A DNA stretch of 64,000 nucleotides from CALMEC01 sp031366605 (GCA_031366605.1 JANLOO010000021.1:6057-70056), one strand, 5' to 3'. Positions 1 to 7,962 are shown, counted from the first letter of the stretch. Made by a program: numbers and translations. The notes: generated by a model not told the origin, from the letters alone.

Positions 1-1170
1 TGGGCGCAGGGGGCGACCGGTAAGAATCGAGATACTCGCCCCGCCGCCGTTGGCGACGACCAGATCGGGGATGCCGTCCCCGGTCGCGTCGCCGGACACG
101 AGGCTGCCCGGTGACCGGCCGACCTGAAATTGTTGGGCGGGGCGGAACAGGCCCCCTCCGGTGCCCTCGAGGACCGAGACGTCATTGGATCCAGCGTTGG
201 CAGTCGCGACGTCGAGCAGACCATCGCCGTTCCAGTCACCCAGGCTCAGATCGACGGGGAAGTTGCTCGTCAGCGAGCGGCGTCCTGCGACAAAGCGCCC
301 CCCGCCGATGCCGCGTTGCATCGTGACCTCGTTGGACCGGGCGTTGGCGGTGACGATGTCGAGGTGGCCGTCGCGATCGAAGTCCGCGACACCGAGGGCC
401 GACGGCTCGAGCCCGGCCTTGAGTCGTGTCGGACGACCGAACGTTCCATCGCCGTTGCCGGGGGTGACGGTGACGCCCTCAGGTCGCTGCGTCGCCGCGA
501 CGAAGTCGAGCCGGCCATCCTCGGTGACATCGGCCAGCACGGCATCCACCGCGAAGTCGCCGATGTCGATGAACACCGCCCGATCGAACCCGGCGGCCCC
601 ATGGCCCAGAAGGACCGCCGCGTTGCGTGACTCGCGGTTGACCGTGACGAGGTCGAGGTGCCCATCGCCATTGAGATCGCTCACGGCGATCCCTGTCGGC
701 GCGCCGCCGACGGTCAGCGTCGTGGTGCCGGCCACGATCCCGTGGCCGTCCATCTCGAGAAGTTTGAGTGAGCGATCGAGGTTCGACGTCAGGATGTCCC
801 GGTTGCCATCCTCAGTGAAGTCCCCCGTCGCGATCGCAAGAACCGTACCGCCGACCGCGATCCCGACGCCCGATGCGAACGCCCCACGGCCGAGACCCAC
901 GTGCAGGATCAGGTCAGAAGCCTGGGCAGTTCCACTGAGCAGATCGGGGATGCCGTCACCGGTCACGTCCGCAACGGCAGCGACCGTGGGTTGACGCTCC
1001 GTCGCGACGGTCAGCCGTGGTGCAAAGTCGACCGCCGCCCCGGCGACCGGCACAAACGCGCAAAGCAGCATTCCAGCAGCGATGACGGCTGCGCGGATGA
1101 AGGTGAGACAGCAAGGTGTGCGCAGGCCGGTCGTGCAAAGCAGGCTAGCGGGAGCGGGCTCGCAGCACAT
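1..1170 (-). CDS. Exported FG-GAP/VCBS repeat protein, partial (C-terminus beyond window edge)
   Basis: The reverse strand is open from an ATG at 1170 to the window edge (390 codons). A hydrophobic stretch around residues 24-45 ending in VAGAA looks like a signal peptide, so the protein is probably exported. At least seven repeats of about 45-50 residues follow, each with a D-x-x-x-DG-x-x-D core (DVTGDGIPD, DFTEDGNRD, DLNGDGHLD, DVTEDGRLD, DFDRDGHLD, DWNGDGLLD, DATGDGIPD). This is the calcium-binding FG-GAP signature of beta-propeller proteins, which are often adhesins or surface proteins. The start is uncertain: an in-frame ATG at 1071 would shorten the signal peptide, and 1170 has only a weak purine-rich upstream sequence. 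The substrate or partner cannot be deduced. Confidence 0.85.
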   Translation of the reverse strand, partial: MCCEPAPASLLCTTGLRTPCCLTFIRAAVIAAGMLLCAFVPVAGAAVDFAPRLTVATERQPTVAAVADVTGDGIPDLLSGTAQASDLILHVGLGRGAFASGVGIAVGGTVLAIATGDFTEDGNRDILTSNLDRSLKLLEMDGHGIVAGTTTLTVGGAPTGIAVSDLNGDGHLDLVTVNRESRNAAVLLGHGAAGFDRAVFIDIGDFAVDAVLADVTEDGRLDFVAATQRPEGVTVTPGNGDGTFGRPTRLKAGLEPSALGVADFDRDGHLDIVTANARSNEVTMQRGIGGGRFVAGRRSLTSNFPVDLSLGDWNGDGLLDVATANAGSNDVSVLEGTGGGLFRPAQQFQVGRSPGSLVSGDATGDGIPDLVVANGGGASISILTGRPLRP

Positions 1171-1205
1171 CCCCGCCACCGCGCCCGTTTGCCGGAAGTT
1201 CAGCC

Positions 1206-1365
1206 GCAGTCAGTGATTGAGTGGCCCGGAGGGGCCGCGAATAGGCCGGCCAAGAGCCGTGCTGAATGCGGCGTGTGGATGCCGCGCAGTCAGTGATTGA
1301 GCGGCCCGGAGGGTGGCTCATAAGCCGCCCGAGAGCGTGTCGAGCGGGGCGTGTGGTCCGCCCCC
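1206..1365. repeat. Two tandem 80-bp structured repeat units
   Basis: Units at 1206-1285 and 1286-1365 both begin with the same 16 bases (GCAGTCAGTGATTGAG), then CGGCCCGGAGG or TGGCCCGGAGG, and both carry GTGTGG late in the unit. The last stem changes as GCGGC/GCCGC (1268-1272 with 1281-1285) to GGGGC/GCCCC (1346-1350 with 1360-1364), a compensatory change around a conserved GTGTGG loop. A second stem is GGCCG/CGGCC (1233-1237 with 1247-1251) in unit 1 and an 8-bp stem (1311-1318 with 1323-1330) in unit 2. They lie just 5' of the FG-GAP gene on its strand, so tandem RNA elements in its leader are likely. Confidence 0.7.
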
Positions 1366-1373
1366 GAAATGAG

Positions 1374-1401
1374 CTAGGGGCTCCCTTGCAGGAGCCCCTA
1401 G
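1374..1401. other. Perfect 11-bp hairpin in the non-coding region
   Basis: CTAGGGGCTCC (1374-1384) and GGAGCCCCTAG (1391-1401) are perfect inverted complements around a 6-base loop. No T-run follows on either strand, so it is not a standard intrinsic terminator. On the reverse strand it lies just upstream of the tandem 80-bp units, so it may be part of the same leader RNA. Confidence 0.6.
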
Positions 1402-1673
1402 TCCGTGCCGTTCGGAGCCCGATTCCAACGTCGCCGACCCGAAAGCCGTCGCCGCAAGTCCCAGTGAAAAAAACGTTGCCTCCCGAGGGAGACTCCGAAT
1501 TCAACTCCGTCCGACAAGACGAATAGTGCCTTTGCGCAACACCCGTTACAAGGGCACGTGGGACCAAAAACACGCTGGGAGCGGACATCGGTTGTGTGCA
1601 TGCTGTTCGCATTGAGCGAAGATCTGCAAAGCCCCGTTGATCCCACCGGGAGTCGGCGGATCCGGGCACAACG

Positions 1674-1715
1674 AAAAAGGGCCCGGGGCGGCGGTGGTCG
1701 CCGGCCCCAGGCCCC
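1674..1715 (-). terminator. Strong intrinsic terminator
   Basis: Read on the reverse strand, a GC-rich stem of about 14 pairs (1699-1714 with 1679-1693, one bulge and one mismatch) closes a loop of five bases (1694-1698) and is followed at once by five Ts (complement of 1674-1678). This is a classical Rho-independent terminator. It ends the structured element at 1716-1850 and lies more than 500 bases before the FG-GAP start, so it could end a small RNA or the transcript of the upstream hydrolase genes, or act as an attenuator. Confidence 0.8.
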
Positions 1716-1850
1716 GGTGGCAGCAGTGGATTGCAAGGGGTGCGTACCCTTACCCTCCCAGCTGCGCTGCGCGTGGAAGGCGCACCCCTAGCTACTGCCA
1801 CCTCCACTGGTTCTCTGTAACAAACGACCACCTCCTTTCCGTGGTGAGGG
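1716..1850 (-). ncRNA. Candidate structured small RNA or attenuator leader with a strong Shine-Dalgarno sequence
   Basis: On the reverse strand, AAAGGAGGTGG (about 1839-1829), a near-perfect anti-16S sequence, sits in the loop of a small ACCAC/GTGGT hairpin. A TTG seven bases later could begin an 11-codon peptide ending in TAG. Next comes a long hairpin: CTGCCACC/GGTGGCAG (1795-1802 with 1716-1723) and CGCACCCCT/AGGGGTGCG (1781-1789 with 1736-1744). A competing pair, TCCACT (1803-1808) with AGTGGA (1725-1730), is also possible. The SD-proximal CGACCACC (1825-1832) is complementary to GGTGGTCG (1693-1700) in the terminator loop region. No known RNA family is recognised. Function is inferred only from structure. 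Confidence 0.5.
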
Positions 1851-1890
1851 AACGGTAGCGCCATCCGCGGACGGACGCCAGTAGCAGCCG

Positions 1891-2712
1891 CTATTTCGCG
1901 AGGAATTCCATGATGGTGCGTGAGAGCGCCCCGCCCCGCCAGGTGAGCGGCGCCTCGCCTTCAGCCTCGATCGCGAACTGCGCGCCGGGGATACTTCGCG
2001 CATACTCCTGCGCGACGGCGACCGGGTGGTCGGGGTCGATCTCGTCGCGGCTTCCGATGACGAGCGTCGGCACACGGATCGCGGTCAAGGCCTCCATGCC
2101 GTCAAAGGCCACCGAGCGCGGCGTGGCCCGCAACGCATCGGCCACCGCGCCCGGATGCAGGTGCTTGCTCAGCCGTTGAACGATGACGGTGCGCAGGGAC
2201 GCCGCCCATTGTTCGGGTACACCGAGCGGTTCGAGCGCGGCAAGCATGCCCTCAGGGCCTCCGTGTTCCAGGCCGTCGGCCAGGGCGTTCCAGCGCTCGA
2301 GGTTGTCGGATGGGCGTCCCACATGGGCTGGAGCACCCAGGACCAAGGCGGCAACACGGTCGGGGTGGGTCAGCGCGACACGGGCTGCGGTGTGGGCGCC
2401 CATCGAATGGCCGACAAGCACGGCACGCTCGACGCCGAGGTGGTCGAGTACGGCGACCGCATCCTCCGCATACTCCGGGTAGCGGTACTCCGACCGCGCC
2501 CGCGCCGGATCCGACTGTCCATGGCCGCGGGCGTCGTAGATGGCGACACGGTATCCGGCGCGTTCGATGGAACGCGAACCGTGCAGGACATACCGGCGTG
2601 CGGCGGTCAGGCCGTGCAGCGCCATGACCAGAGGGCCGTCGCCCGCGACCTCACCGTGCAGCGTCAGGCCCGGCCGGTTGACGGCGATGGAGGCAGACCC
2701 GCCATCCGTCAC
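1891..2712 (-). CDS. Alpha/beta-hydrolase fold protein
   Basis: This 273-residue protein has an alpha/beta-hydrolase layout: an oxyanion-hole LHGLT near residue 33, the RGHGQSD strand-loop near 62, the nucleophile elbow GHSMG near residue 100, and an acidic residue in IGSRDEIDPDHP near 220. Where family members usually carry the catalytic histidine (GHxP near the C-terminus) this protein reads EGEAPLTW, so the His is not evident. It may be a noncanonical hydrolase or lack activity. Substrate unknown. The start overlaps the stop of the upstream membrane-protein gene by four bases (ATGA), so the pair is translationally coupled. Confidence 0.85.
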   Translation of the reverse strand: MTDGGSASIAVNRPGLTLHGEVAGDGPLVMALHGLTAARRYVLHGSRSIERAGYRVAIYDARGHGQSDPARARSEYRYPEYAEDAVAVLDHLGVERAVLVGHSMGAHTAARVALTHPDRVAALVLGAPAHVGRPSDNLERWNALADGLEHGGPEGMLAALEPLGVPEQWAASLRTVIVQRLSKHLHPGAVADALRATPRSVAFDGMEALTAIRVPTLVIGSRDEIDPDHPVAVAQEYARSIPGAQFAIEAEGEAPLTWRGGALSRTIMEFLAK

Positions 2713-3332
2713 TCGGAGGGCTTCTCCGTCTGAGTTGCAGCGTCCCCCGCAGCCTTCGCGGTGGCATCACGTTGACGGAGTTCGTCGCGAAGATGTTTCA
2801 TGGTGCGTTTGTTGCGCCGACGTCTGAAGAGGATCAACCACAGCGCGCCGACGACGGCTGCCGCACCGATGCTCCCAATCAACGTGCTCGCTCGAAAGTA
2901 CGGGGCCTCGACATCGAGGGTGCGCTCGCCGGCGTGTGCGGCGTTGCCGGTACCGATGACGATGCCCAAGGTCAACAGGTTCGGGGCGGCGAGCACAGCC
3001 GCCGCAATCGCCATGACGAGCCAAACTTTGGCGGAGCGGCGCTTGCGAAAGCCGAACCACAGCACGAGCAATGGCAACAGGGTGAACACCGTCCCGTAGA
3101 ACAAACCGAGCCCGATCCCCGACGATGTGCTCTGACCCACCTGGTCGCCGACGCGGTGTGACCACCATCGTGGGAGGAACGCCGCTCCGATGAAGAACAA
3201 GATCAGCGCTGCCAGGAGGAGGATGGCAGTCATCATGACGCGACTGACCCAGCGGCCGCCGACATGTGGTTCGGGCGGTTCGGAGGGGCTCTGCGCCTGT
3301 TCGGCGGGCGTCGACGCGGGGTCATCGTTCAT
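2709..3332 (-). CDS. Four-helix integral membrane protein, unknown function
   Basis: About 207 residues from the ATG at 3332 (an in-frame ATG at 3341 is an alternative). A Pro/Glu-rich cytosolic-type N-terminus of about 35 residues is followed by four hydrophobic segments (for example MMTAILLLAALILFFIGAAF, LFYGTVFTLLPLLVLWF, VWLVMAIAAAVLAAPNLL and LIGSIGAAAVVGALWLILF) and a basic, charged C-terminal tail. No family is recognised. It is coupled to the hydrolase gene by ATGA and is divergent from the gene at 3369. A longer open frame extends upstream but has no membrane-protein character and overlaps the divergent gene, so it is not used. Confidence 0.7.
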   Translation of the reverse strand: MNDDPASTPAEQAQSPSEPPEPHVGGRWVSRVMMTAILLLAALILFFIGAAFLPRWWSHRVGDQVGQSTSSGIGLGLFYGTVFTLLPLLVLWFGFRKRRSAKVWLVMAIAAAVLAAPNLLTLGIVIGTGNAAHAGERTLDVEAPYFRASTLIGSIGAAAVVGALWLILFRRRRNKRTMKHLRDELRQRDATAKAAGDAATQTEKPSE

Positions 3333-3356
3333 GGGGCGCATCTTCGCAGGACCGCG

Positions 3357-3362
3357 TACCGT
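3357..3362 (+). promoter_or_regulatory. -10 box (TACCGT) for an apparently leaderless gene
   Basis: TACCGT fits the actinobacterial TAnnnT -10 element and ends six bases before the ATG at 3369. Transcription would begin at or next to the start codon. The same arrangement recurs at many other genes in the window. Confidence 0.45.
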
Positions 3363-3368
3363 TCGCGC

Positions 3369-4280
3369 ATGGCCGATCTGCGCGGCGCCGAGCAGCTGTT
3401 GGGTCACCCTGTCGCGGGAACGCTGACGGATGAGCAAACGGCGGTGATGATCGCCGCGTCCGTCGCAGGAGACCCGCCACGCACGCGCCTGGCCTGGATC
3501 GACTGGCGGGGCGCGACAATCGCCGCACGGCTGGTCTGCCCGCCCGGATTCCCGAGCCGCATGCGGCCGCTCGTCGCGACCGATGTGCGGGTCGATCAGG
3601 CGGGCATCGACGAGCGGGTGATTGCGGTACGGGCAGTCGATGGAATCGCGGGGGTGCAGTTGATCGTCGCCGACGAGGTTCAACCGCCGGTCACGCCGGT
3701 TGGGTCCCAGGGCATTGCACTCGCTCGGATCGGTATCACCATCCCCGTCATGGGCATCGACGCGTTGTCGGCCACCGGCGAACCAGTCGGCCGTCTCGAT
3801 TCAGCCGGCATCGGGATGCTGTCACTGTCGGCTGGACGCGTCACCGGTCGACTCGGAGTCAGTCATGGCCTCGCTGCCGGTTTCGGCGGTGGCTATTGGG
3901 TCACCGATGCGGACGAAGCAACGTTCGAGGCGGGGTTCACGCCCGTGTTGCCGTCCTGGCTGCCCGACGGGCTTGACCGGGGCATGTTCCACATCGAGCC
4001 CGATGTCGCCTATCCGGCCGCCCCACCGTCGGTGGCAGTTGCATGGGGGCGTGAGCCGCAGCGCGTTTTGGTGCGTCAGTCGCCTGGCCAGTTGGCGAGC
4101 CCGGACACGGGCGGAGCGCGATGTGAGCCGGTGCACGTCGGTCCCTGGTCGGCTCGTCTGGTGAGCCGCGGACGTTTTGCGACGCTGGTGTGGCAGGCCG
4201 CCGACCGAGCGTTCGGGATTCAGATCGTCGGTGTGGACGCTCCGGGCGACGTCGCGCTGCGGGTCGCCGCGTCCATGTAG
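3369..4280 (+). CDS. Hypothetical protein, possible DUF4367-like C-terminus
   Basis: A 303-residue protein with no signal peptide. The C-terminal half has the motif order LPSWLPDGL, a V-W strand, then RLVSRGRFATLVWQ and a final GVDAPGDVALRVAASM helix. This resembles DUF4367/anti-sigma-type sensory domains (xPxWLPxGL ... VxW ... GxxxxEALRIAxSL), by recognition of pattern only. The N-terminal half is not recognised. The ATG at 3369 is chosen because a -10 box lies six bases upstream and the divergent gene starts at 3332. The stop lies 11 bases before aroA, suggesting shared expression. Confidence 0.7.
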   Translation: MADLRGAEQLLGHPVAGTLTDEQTAVMIAASVAGDPPRTRLAWIDWRGATIAARLVCPPGFPSRMRPLVATDVRVDQAGIDERVIAVRAVDGIAGVQLIVADEVQPPVTPVGSQGIALARIGITIPVMGIDALSATGEPVGRLDSAGIGMLSLSAGRVTGRLGVSHGLAAGFGGGYWVTDADEATFEAGFTPVLPSWLPDGLDRGMFHIEPDVAYPAAPPSVAVAWGREPQRVLVRQSPGQLASPDTGGARCEPVHVGPWSARLVSRGRFATLVWQAADRAFGIQIVGVDAPGDVALRVAASM

Positions 4281-4283
4281 CCT
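4278..4283 (+). promoter_or_regulatory. -10 box (TAGCCT) before aroA
   Basis: TAGCCT overlaps the stop of the preceding gene and ends eight bases before the GTG at 4292, fitting a leaderless start for aroA-cmk-plsC. Confidence 0.35.
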
Positions 4284-4291
4284 TCGTGGTC

Positions 4292-5593
4292 GTGGCAACC
4301 GTCCGAGTCGCACCAGCATCAGCGTTTTGTGGCGCGATCACCATTCCTCCGGACAAGTCCATCACCCATCGGGCGATTCTGTTCGGCGCGATCTCGGACC
4401 GGACGGTGGTGATCGAACGGCCCCTCGACTCCGAGGACACGGGCGCGACGCTCAGTGCGATGGAGGCCTGTCGGGTCACGGCCCGGGGCCATCTGGGTGA
4501 TCGCATCGAACTTGATGGCGTGGGCCTGCGCGGGTTGCGGCCCCCTGCGACGATCGACTGCATGAACGCCGGGACGCTGGCGCGCTTGCTGACGGGGATC
4601 ATGGTTGGGCAATCCTGCGACCAGACGGTGATCGACGGCGACGCGTCGCTGCGAGGCCGTCCCATGAACCGCATCGCCAGGCCGTTGGCGGCAATGGGCG
4701 CAGAGATTCACACGATGCCGGGCGGCACCCCTCCGATGGTCGTCTCGGGCCCCCGCGACTTGCGGGGAATGGTCCATCGGCTGCCTGTCGCGAGTGCGCA
4801 GGTCAAAAGTTGCCTACTCCTGGCGGGGCTCTTCGCCGAGGGCGAGACCTGGGTCCACGAGCCGGAGCGATCACGCGATCACACGGAGCGCATGTTGGAG
4901 GCCGCCGGGGTCACGATCCTGCGTGACGGTTTGGCCGTCGGCGTGCGCGGTCCGGTGGATGGCATCGCCCTGCCTGACCTGGCCGTGCCCGGTGATTTCT
5001 CGTCGGCCGCGTTTCATGCTGTGGCGGGTGTGCTGTGCGCCAACCCGCAGGTGCGCCTGAACGGCGTCAACCTCAACCCGACCCGCACGGGGTTGCTGGC
5101 GGTCATGGAGCGCATGGGGGCCGGCGTGCAGATCCTCGACCGTGCCCAGATGGCCGGTGAGCCGACCGGTGACCTGATCGTCACCAGGGCTGACGCGTTG
5201 CGCGCAACCGAGGTCGCGCCCCACGAGGTCCCTGCGTTGATCGACGAGTTGCCCCTGGTCGGCCTGCTCGGGGCGTTCGCAGATGGTGTCACGGTGGTGC
5301 GGGGTGCGCACGAGCTGCGGCATAAGGAGAGTGACCGCATCGCATCGGTCTGTCAGGCGCTGCGGGCGCTCGGCGTACGCGCGGACGAGCACGAGGACGG
5401 GTTCTCCGTCCATGGTGCCGGCGGGATCGCCGGAGGCGAGATCGACTCACATGGAGATCACCGATTGGCGATGCTCGGGGCGATCGCGGGCTTGGTGAGT
5501 TCCGACGGTGTCAGCATCCGCGGTTTCGAGGCGGCCGCGGTGTCATACCCCGGTTTTGGCCGTGACCTGGCGGCGCTCGGTGCTGTCGCGTGA
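4292..5593 (+). CDS. aroA: 3-phosphoshikimate 1-carboxyvinyltransferase (EPSP synthase)
   Basis: Transfers the enolpyruvyl group of PEP to shikimate-3-phosphate, the sixth step of the shikimate pathway. From the GTG at 4292 the product is 433 residues, normal for the family. Visible motifs are PPDKSITHRA near residue 20, NAGTLARLLTG near 90, the conserved ELRHKESDRI near 345 and the C-terminal DHRLAM. A GTG at 4286 is also in frame. The stop overlaps the cmk start by four bases (GTGA), so aroA, cmk and plsC form a coupled operon, a common actinobacterial order. Confidence 0.97.
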   Translation: MATVRVAPASAFCGAITIPPDKSITHRAILFGAISDRTVVIERPLDSEDTGATLSAMEACRVTARGHLGDRIELDGVGLRGLRPPATIDCMNAGTLARLLTGIMVGQSCDQTVIDGDASLRGRPMNRIARPLAAMGAEIHTMPGGTPPMVVSGPRDLRGMVHRLPVASAQVKSCLLLAGLFAEGETWVHEPERSRDHTERMLEAAGVTILRDGLAVGVRGPVDGIALPDLAVPGDFSSAAFHAVAGVLCANPQVRLNGVNLNPTRTGLLAVMERMGAGVQILDRAQMAGEPTGDLIVTRADALRATEVAPHEVPALIDELPLVGLLGAFADGVTVVRGAHELRHKESDRIASVCQALRALGVRADEHEDGFSVHGAGGIAGGEIDSHGDHRLAMLGAIAGLVSSDGVSIRGFEAAAVSYPGFGRDLAALGAVA

Positions 5594-6252
5594 TCGTGGC
5601 GATCGACGGTCCCGCCGGAGCTGGGAAGAGCACCGTGGCGCGCACGCTGGCCGCGCAGTTGAAAATCGGTTATCTCAACACCGGGTCGATGTATCGCGCG
5701 TTGACGTTGCTCGCCCTGCGCGATGGAGTCGACTTGGACAACGATTCTGCGCTGTCCGCACTGGTTCGCTCACACGACATCGCCTTGCAGGCCACACCCG
5801 AAGGGGATCGTGTGTCGCTCGATGGTCAGGACGTCACCGACGCCGTGCGCGAGCCCGCCGTCACGGACGCCGTGTCGCGAGTCGCCGTCCATCGCACCGT
5901 GCGCGCGGAAGTCGTGGCGCTGCAGCAGGCGCTCTTGACGTCAGGCGACTGGGTTGCCGATGGCAGGGACATCGGCAGCGTCGTGTGTCCCGCCGCCGAC
6001 CTGAAGGTCTTTCTGACCGCATCGCCCCAGGTGCGCGCCGGCCGACGTCACGCCGAACTCGCGGCGGGCGGGGACGACGTGGAGTTTGGCGACGTGTTGC
6101 AGGACATCACGCGTCGCGATGCGATCGACTCCACCCGTGCAGAGAGCCCACTCGTGGTCGCTTCGGACGCTGTCGTCATCGACAGCTCCGAGCTTGCGAT
6201 CGATGAGGTCGTGAGTCAGATCAGCCTGCTGGTGAGAGGAGACATCGCATGA
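5590..6252 (+). CDS. cmk: Cytidylate kinase
   Basis: Phosphorylates CMP and dCMP with ATP. The 220-residue protein has the P-loop GPAGAGKST at residues 7-15, the substrate-binding NTGSMYRALTL near 32, DGRDIGSVV near 120 and the lid region with RR and RRDAIDSTR near 175. It starts with GTG overlapping the aroA stop and overlaps the plsC start by ATGA. No large NMP-binding insertion is missing; the length is normal. Confidence 0.97.
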   Translation: MIVAIDGPAGAGKSTVARTLAAQLKIGYLNTGSMYRALTLLALRDGVDLDNDSALSALVRSHDIALQATPEGDRVSLDGQDVTDAVREPAVTDAVSRVAVHRTVRAEVVALQQALLTSGDWVADGRDIGSVVCPAADLKVFLTASPQVRAGRRHAELAAGGDDVEFGDVLQDITRRDAIDSTRAESPLVVASDAVVIDSSELAIDEVVSQISLLVRGDIA

Positions 6253-6896
6253 TGAGCCCGGTGATGTGGGATGTGGGGCGCGCGCTCTTTCGCCCGATCT
6301 TTCGGTTCGGGTTCCGACTCACCCGTGAGGGCGCGGAGCACATTCCGCGGACTGGCCCGGTGCTGATCGTGTGCAACCACCTCTCAGTCTTGGACCCCCC
6401 GTTTGTCGGGGGCGCCGCCAAACCTCGCCGGTTGTACTTCATGGCCAAGTCGGAACTGTTTCGCATCAAACCAGTCGGGTGGGTACTGGCGAAGGTGGGC
6501 GCGTTCCCGGTCGAGCGTGGTGGCGCGGACCGCGACGCCATCCGAACCGCACGCCAGATCTTGGCCCGTGGCGACGCCCTGGTGATGTTCCCCGAAGGCA
6601 CGCGCAGCCTGTCAGGCAACGTGCGGCCGTTCTTCCCGGGTGCCGGGTTGATGGCGCTGGAGCCCGGCGTCACAGTCGTGCCCGCGGCGTTGTGGGGAAG
6701 TCAACGACTGCGGGGGCCGGTCAAGGTCGTGTTCGGCGCGGCCTTCATGCTGGACGACGTCACCGGGGGTGCCCGAAGCGAACGCGCCCGACTCGCGACG
6801 GACCGGATCGTCGCCGCCGTCGCCGAACTCGTCGAACGCGCAGGCGGCCCGGCCCAGTCGATTCCAACGGGCGAACCCTCGCTGGAGCGCTACTGA
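6249..6896 (+). CDS. plsC: 1-acyl-glycerol-3-phosphate acyltransferase (PlsC family)
   Basis: Adds the second acyl chain in phosphatidic acid synthesis at the membrane. The 215-residue protein contains the catalytic HX4D motif (NHLSVLD, near residue 44), the FPEGTRS glycerol-phosphate motif near 118 and a VVPAALWGS block near 141. It starts with ATG overlapping the cmk stop. The substrate is inferred from the family; related acyltransferases can use other lysophospholipids. The gene ends 20 bases from the stop of the convergent DNA methyltransferase. Confidence 0.9.
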   Translation: MMSPVMWDVGRALFRPIFRFGFRLTREGAEHIPRTGPVLIVCNHLSVLDPPFVGGAAKPRRLYFMAKSELFRIKPVGWVLAKVGAFPVERGGADRDAIRTARQILARGDALVMFPEGTRSLSGNVRPFFPGAGLMALEPGVTVVPAALWGSQRLRGPVKVVFGAAFMLDDVTGGARSERARLATDRIVAAVAELVERAGGPAQSIPTGEPSLERY

Positions 6897-6915
6897 CAAA
6901 CGCGTTGCCCGGAGG

Positions 6916-7956
6916 TCACGCGGCCTTCGCGTGCGTCATGGACGTGACCAGCTGTGCGGCGATGACCTCTGCGAGCGCCGTCGCCATGAGCGGTGGCACC
7001 GCGTTGCCGATCTGACGGGCCACCGAGGTCATCGATTGCGACTCAGGAAAGACGAAATCGTCGGGGAACGACATGCAACGCGCGGCTTCGCGGAGCGTGA
7101 TCGGGCGATGTTCCGCCGGATGCAGGTAGCGACCTTTCTCCGGTTTGAAGAACTCCGTTCGGATCGTGTAGGCGGGGCGGTCCCACCAGAGTCGACCGAA
7201 GACGTCGGTTGAACCGGTCTTCTTGCGGAGCCAGCAGTCGGGCGTCAGGTCCGGTCGGCGGCGCGCGAGGTCGAAGCGGTTCTCACCCTCGTTCGGGATG
7301 GTGCGATAGCGCTCAAGGCTCAATGGCCGGGGGTTCCTCGGTGAATGCCAGTTGTCGCCGTCGGGGATCAGCGGCAACCCCTCAACGGCTTCGCGGAAGG
7401 TCTTCCATGGGCGACCTTCGAGTGAGATCGCTTCGGGTGGGTGAAAACGCTCCGGCGGCCAGAGCGGCGGGGCGCCACTCGAGCCGATGACGATCGCGCG
7501 CCGCCGACGTTGGGCAACGCCGAAGGACGCCGCATTGAGGATGCGCCCTTCGACTGAGAATCCCAGCTGCTCCGCGGCCTGGACGAACGCCTGATACTCG
7601 GGCGCCTGCAGCAACTGCGGCACGTTTTCCATGATGAAGAGCGAAGGCTTTGACTGCTCAAGCGCGCGCAGGTACTGTCGCCACAGCGAGCGCCGGTCCA
7701 AACCGACGCGCTGCATGTTGAGAGGGGAGAAACCCTGACACGGAGGACCGCCCACGACGACGTCGGCGTTCGGGAACGTCTCGACGTCCTGAATTGGGCC
7801 GCAGTGGACGTGGTCCCCGAAGTTCAGGCGGTACGTCTCGGCTGCGTCCGGCTCCCATTCGACCGCGAAAATCGACCTGAACTTCGCGGTCGCCTCGAAG
7901 CCGAGGGTCATGCCGCCACACCCCGCGAAGAGGTCGATCATCGTGAAGGGCTCCAC
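6916..7956 (-). CDS. DNA (cytosine-5) methyltransferase
   Basis: A 346-residue C5 methyltransferase that transfers methyl groups from SAM to cytosine in a specific DNA sequence. Motif I is IDLFAGCGGMTLGFE (residues 7-21), motif IV is GGPPCQGFSPL with the catalytic Cys, motif VI is ENVP, motif VIII is QRRRRAIVIG, and motif X is GNAVPPLMA near the end. The target-recognition region is short. The site is unknown. No restriction gene is adjacent; the divergent neighbour encodes a Vsr endonuclease, which repairs the T:G mismatches that arise at methylated sites. A TAGCGT box six bases upstream supports the GTG start at 7956. Confidence 0.95.
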   Translation of the reverse strand: MEPFTMIDLFAGCGGMTLGFEATAKFRSIFAVEWEPDAAETYRLNFGDHVHCGPIQDVETFPNADVVVGGPPCQGFSPLNMQRVGLDRRSLWRQYLRALEQSKPSLFIMENVPQLLQAPEYQAFVQAAEQLGFSVEGRILNAASFGVAQRRRRAIVIGSSGAPPLWPPERFHPPEAISLEGRPWKTFREAVEGLPLIPDGDNWHSPRNPRPLSLERYRTIPNEGENRFDLARRRPDLTPDCWLRKKTGSTDVFGRLWWDRPAYTIRTEFFKPEKGRYLHPAEHRPITLREAARCMSFPDDFVFPESQSMTSVARQIGNAVPPLMATALAEVIAAQLVTSMTHAKAA

Positions 7957-7962
7957 GACCGC

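Noticed and set aside
111..994. Long forward-strand open frames over the FG-GAP gene
   Set aside because: They are antisense to a reverse-strand gene with seven regular DxxxDG repeats and have Arg/Ser-rich, non-homologous translations.
1206..1365. CRISPR array
   Set aside because: Only two 80-bp units with no spacers and no cas genes; stems covary, unlike CRISPR repeats.
1467..1490. Hairpin CTCC/GGAG before a seven-base T-run on the reverse strand as a second terminator
   Set aside because: Only about four pairs with a tight loop; too weak next to the strong terminator at 1674.
1825..1842. ACCTCCTTTC on the forward strand resembling the 3' end of 16S rRNA
   Set aside because: No other rRNA sequence is nearby; it is better read as a Shine-Dalgarno sequence on the reverse strand.
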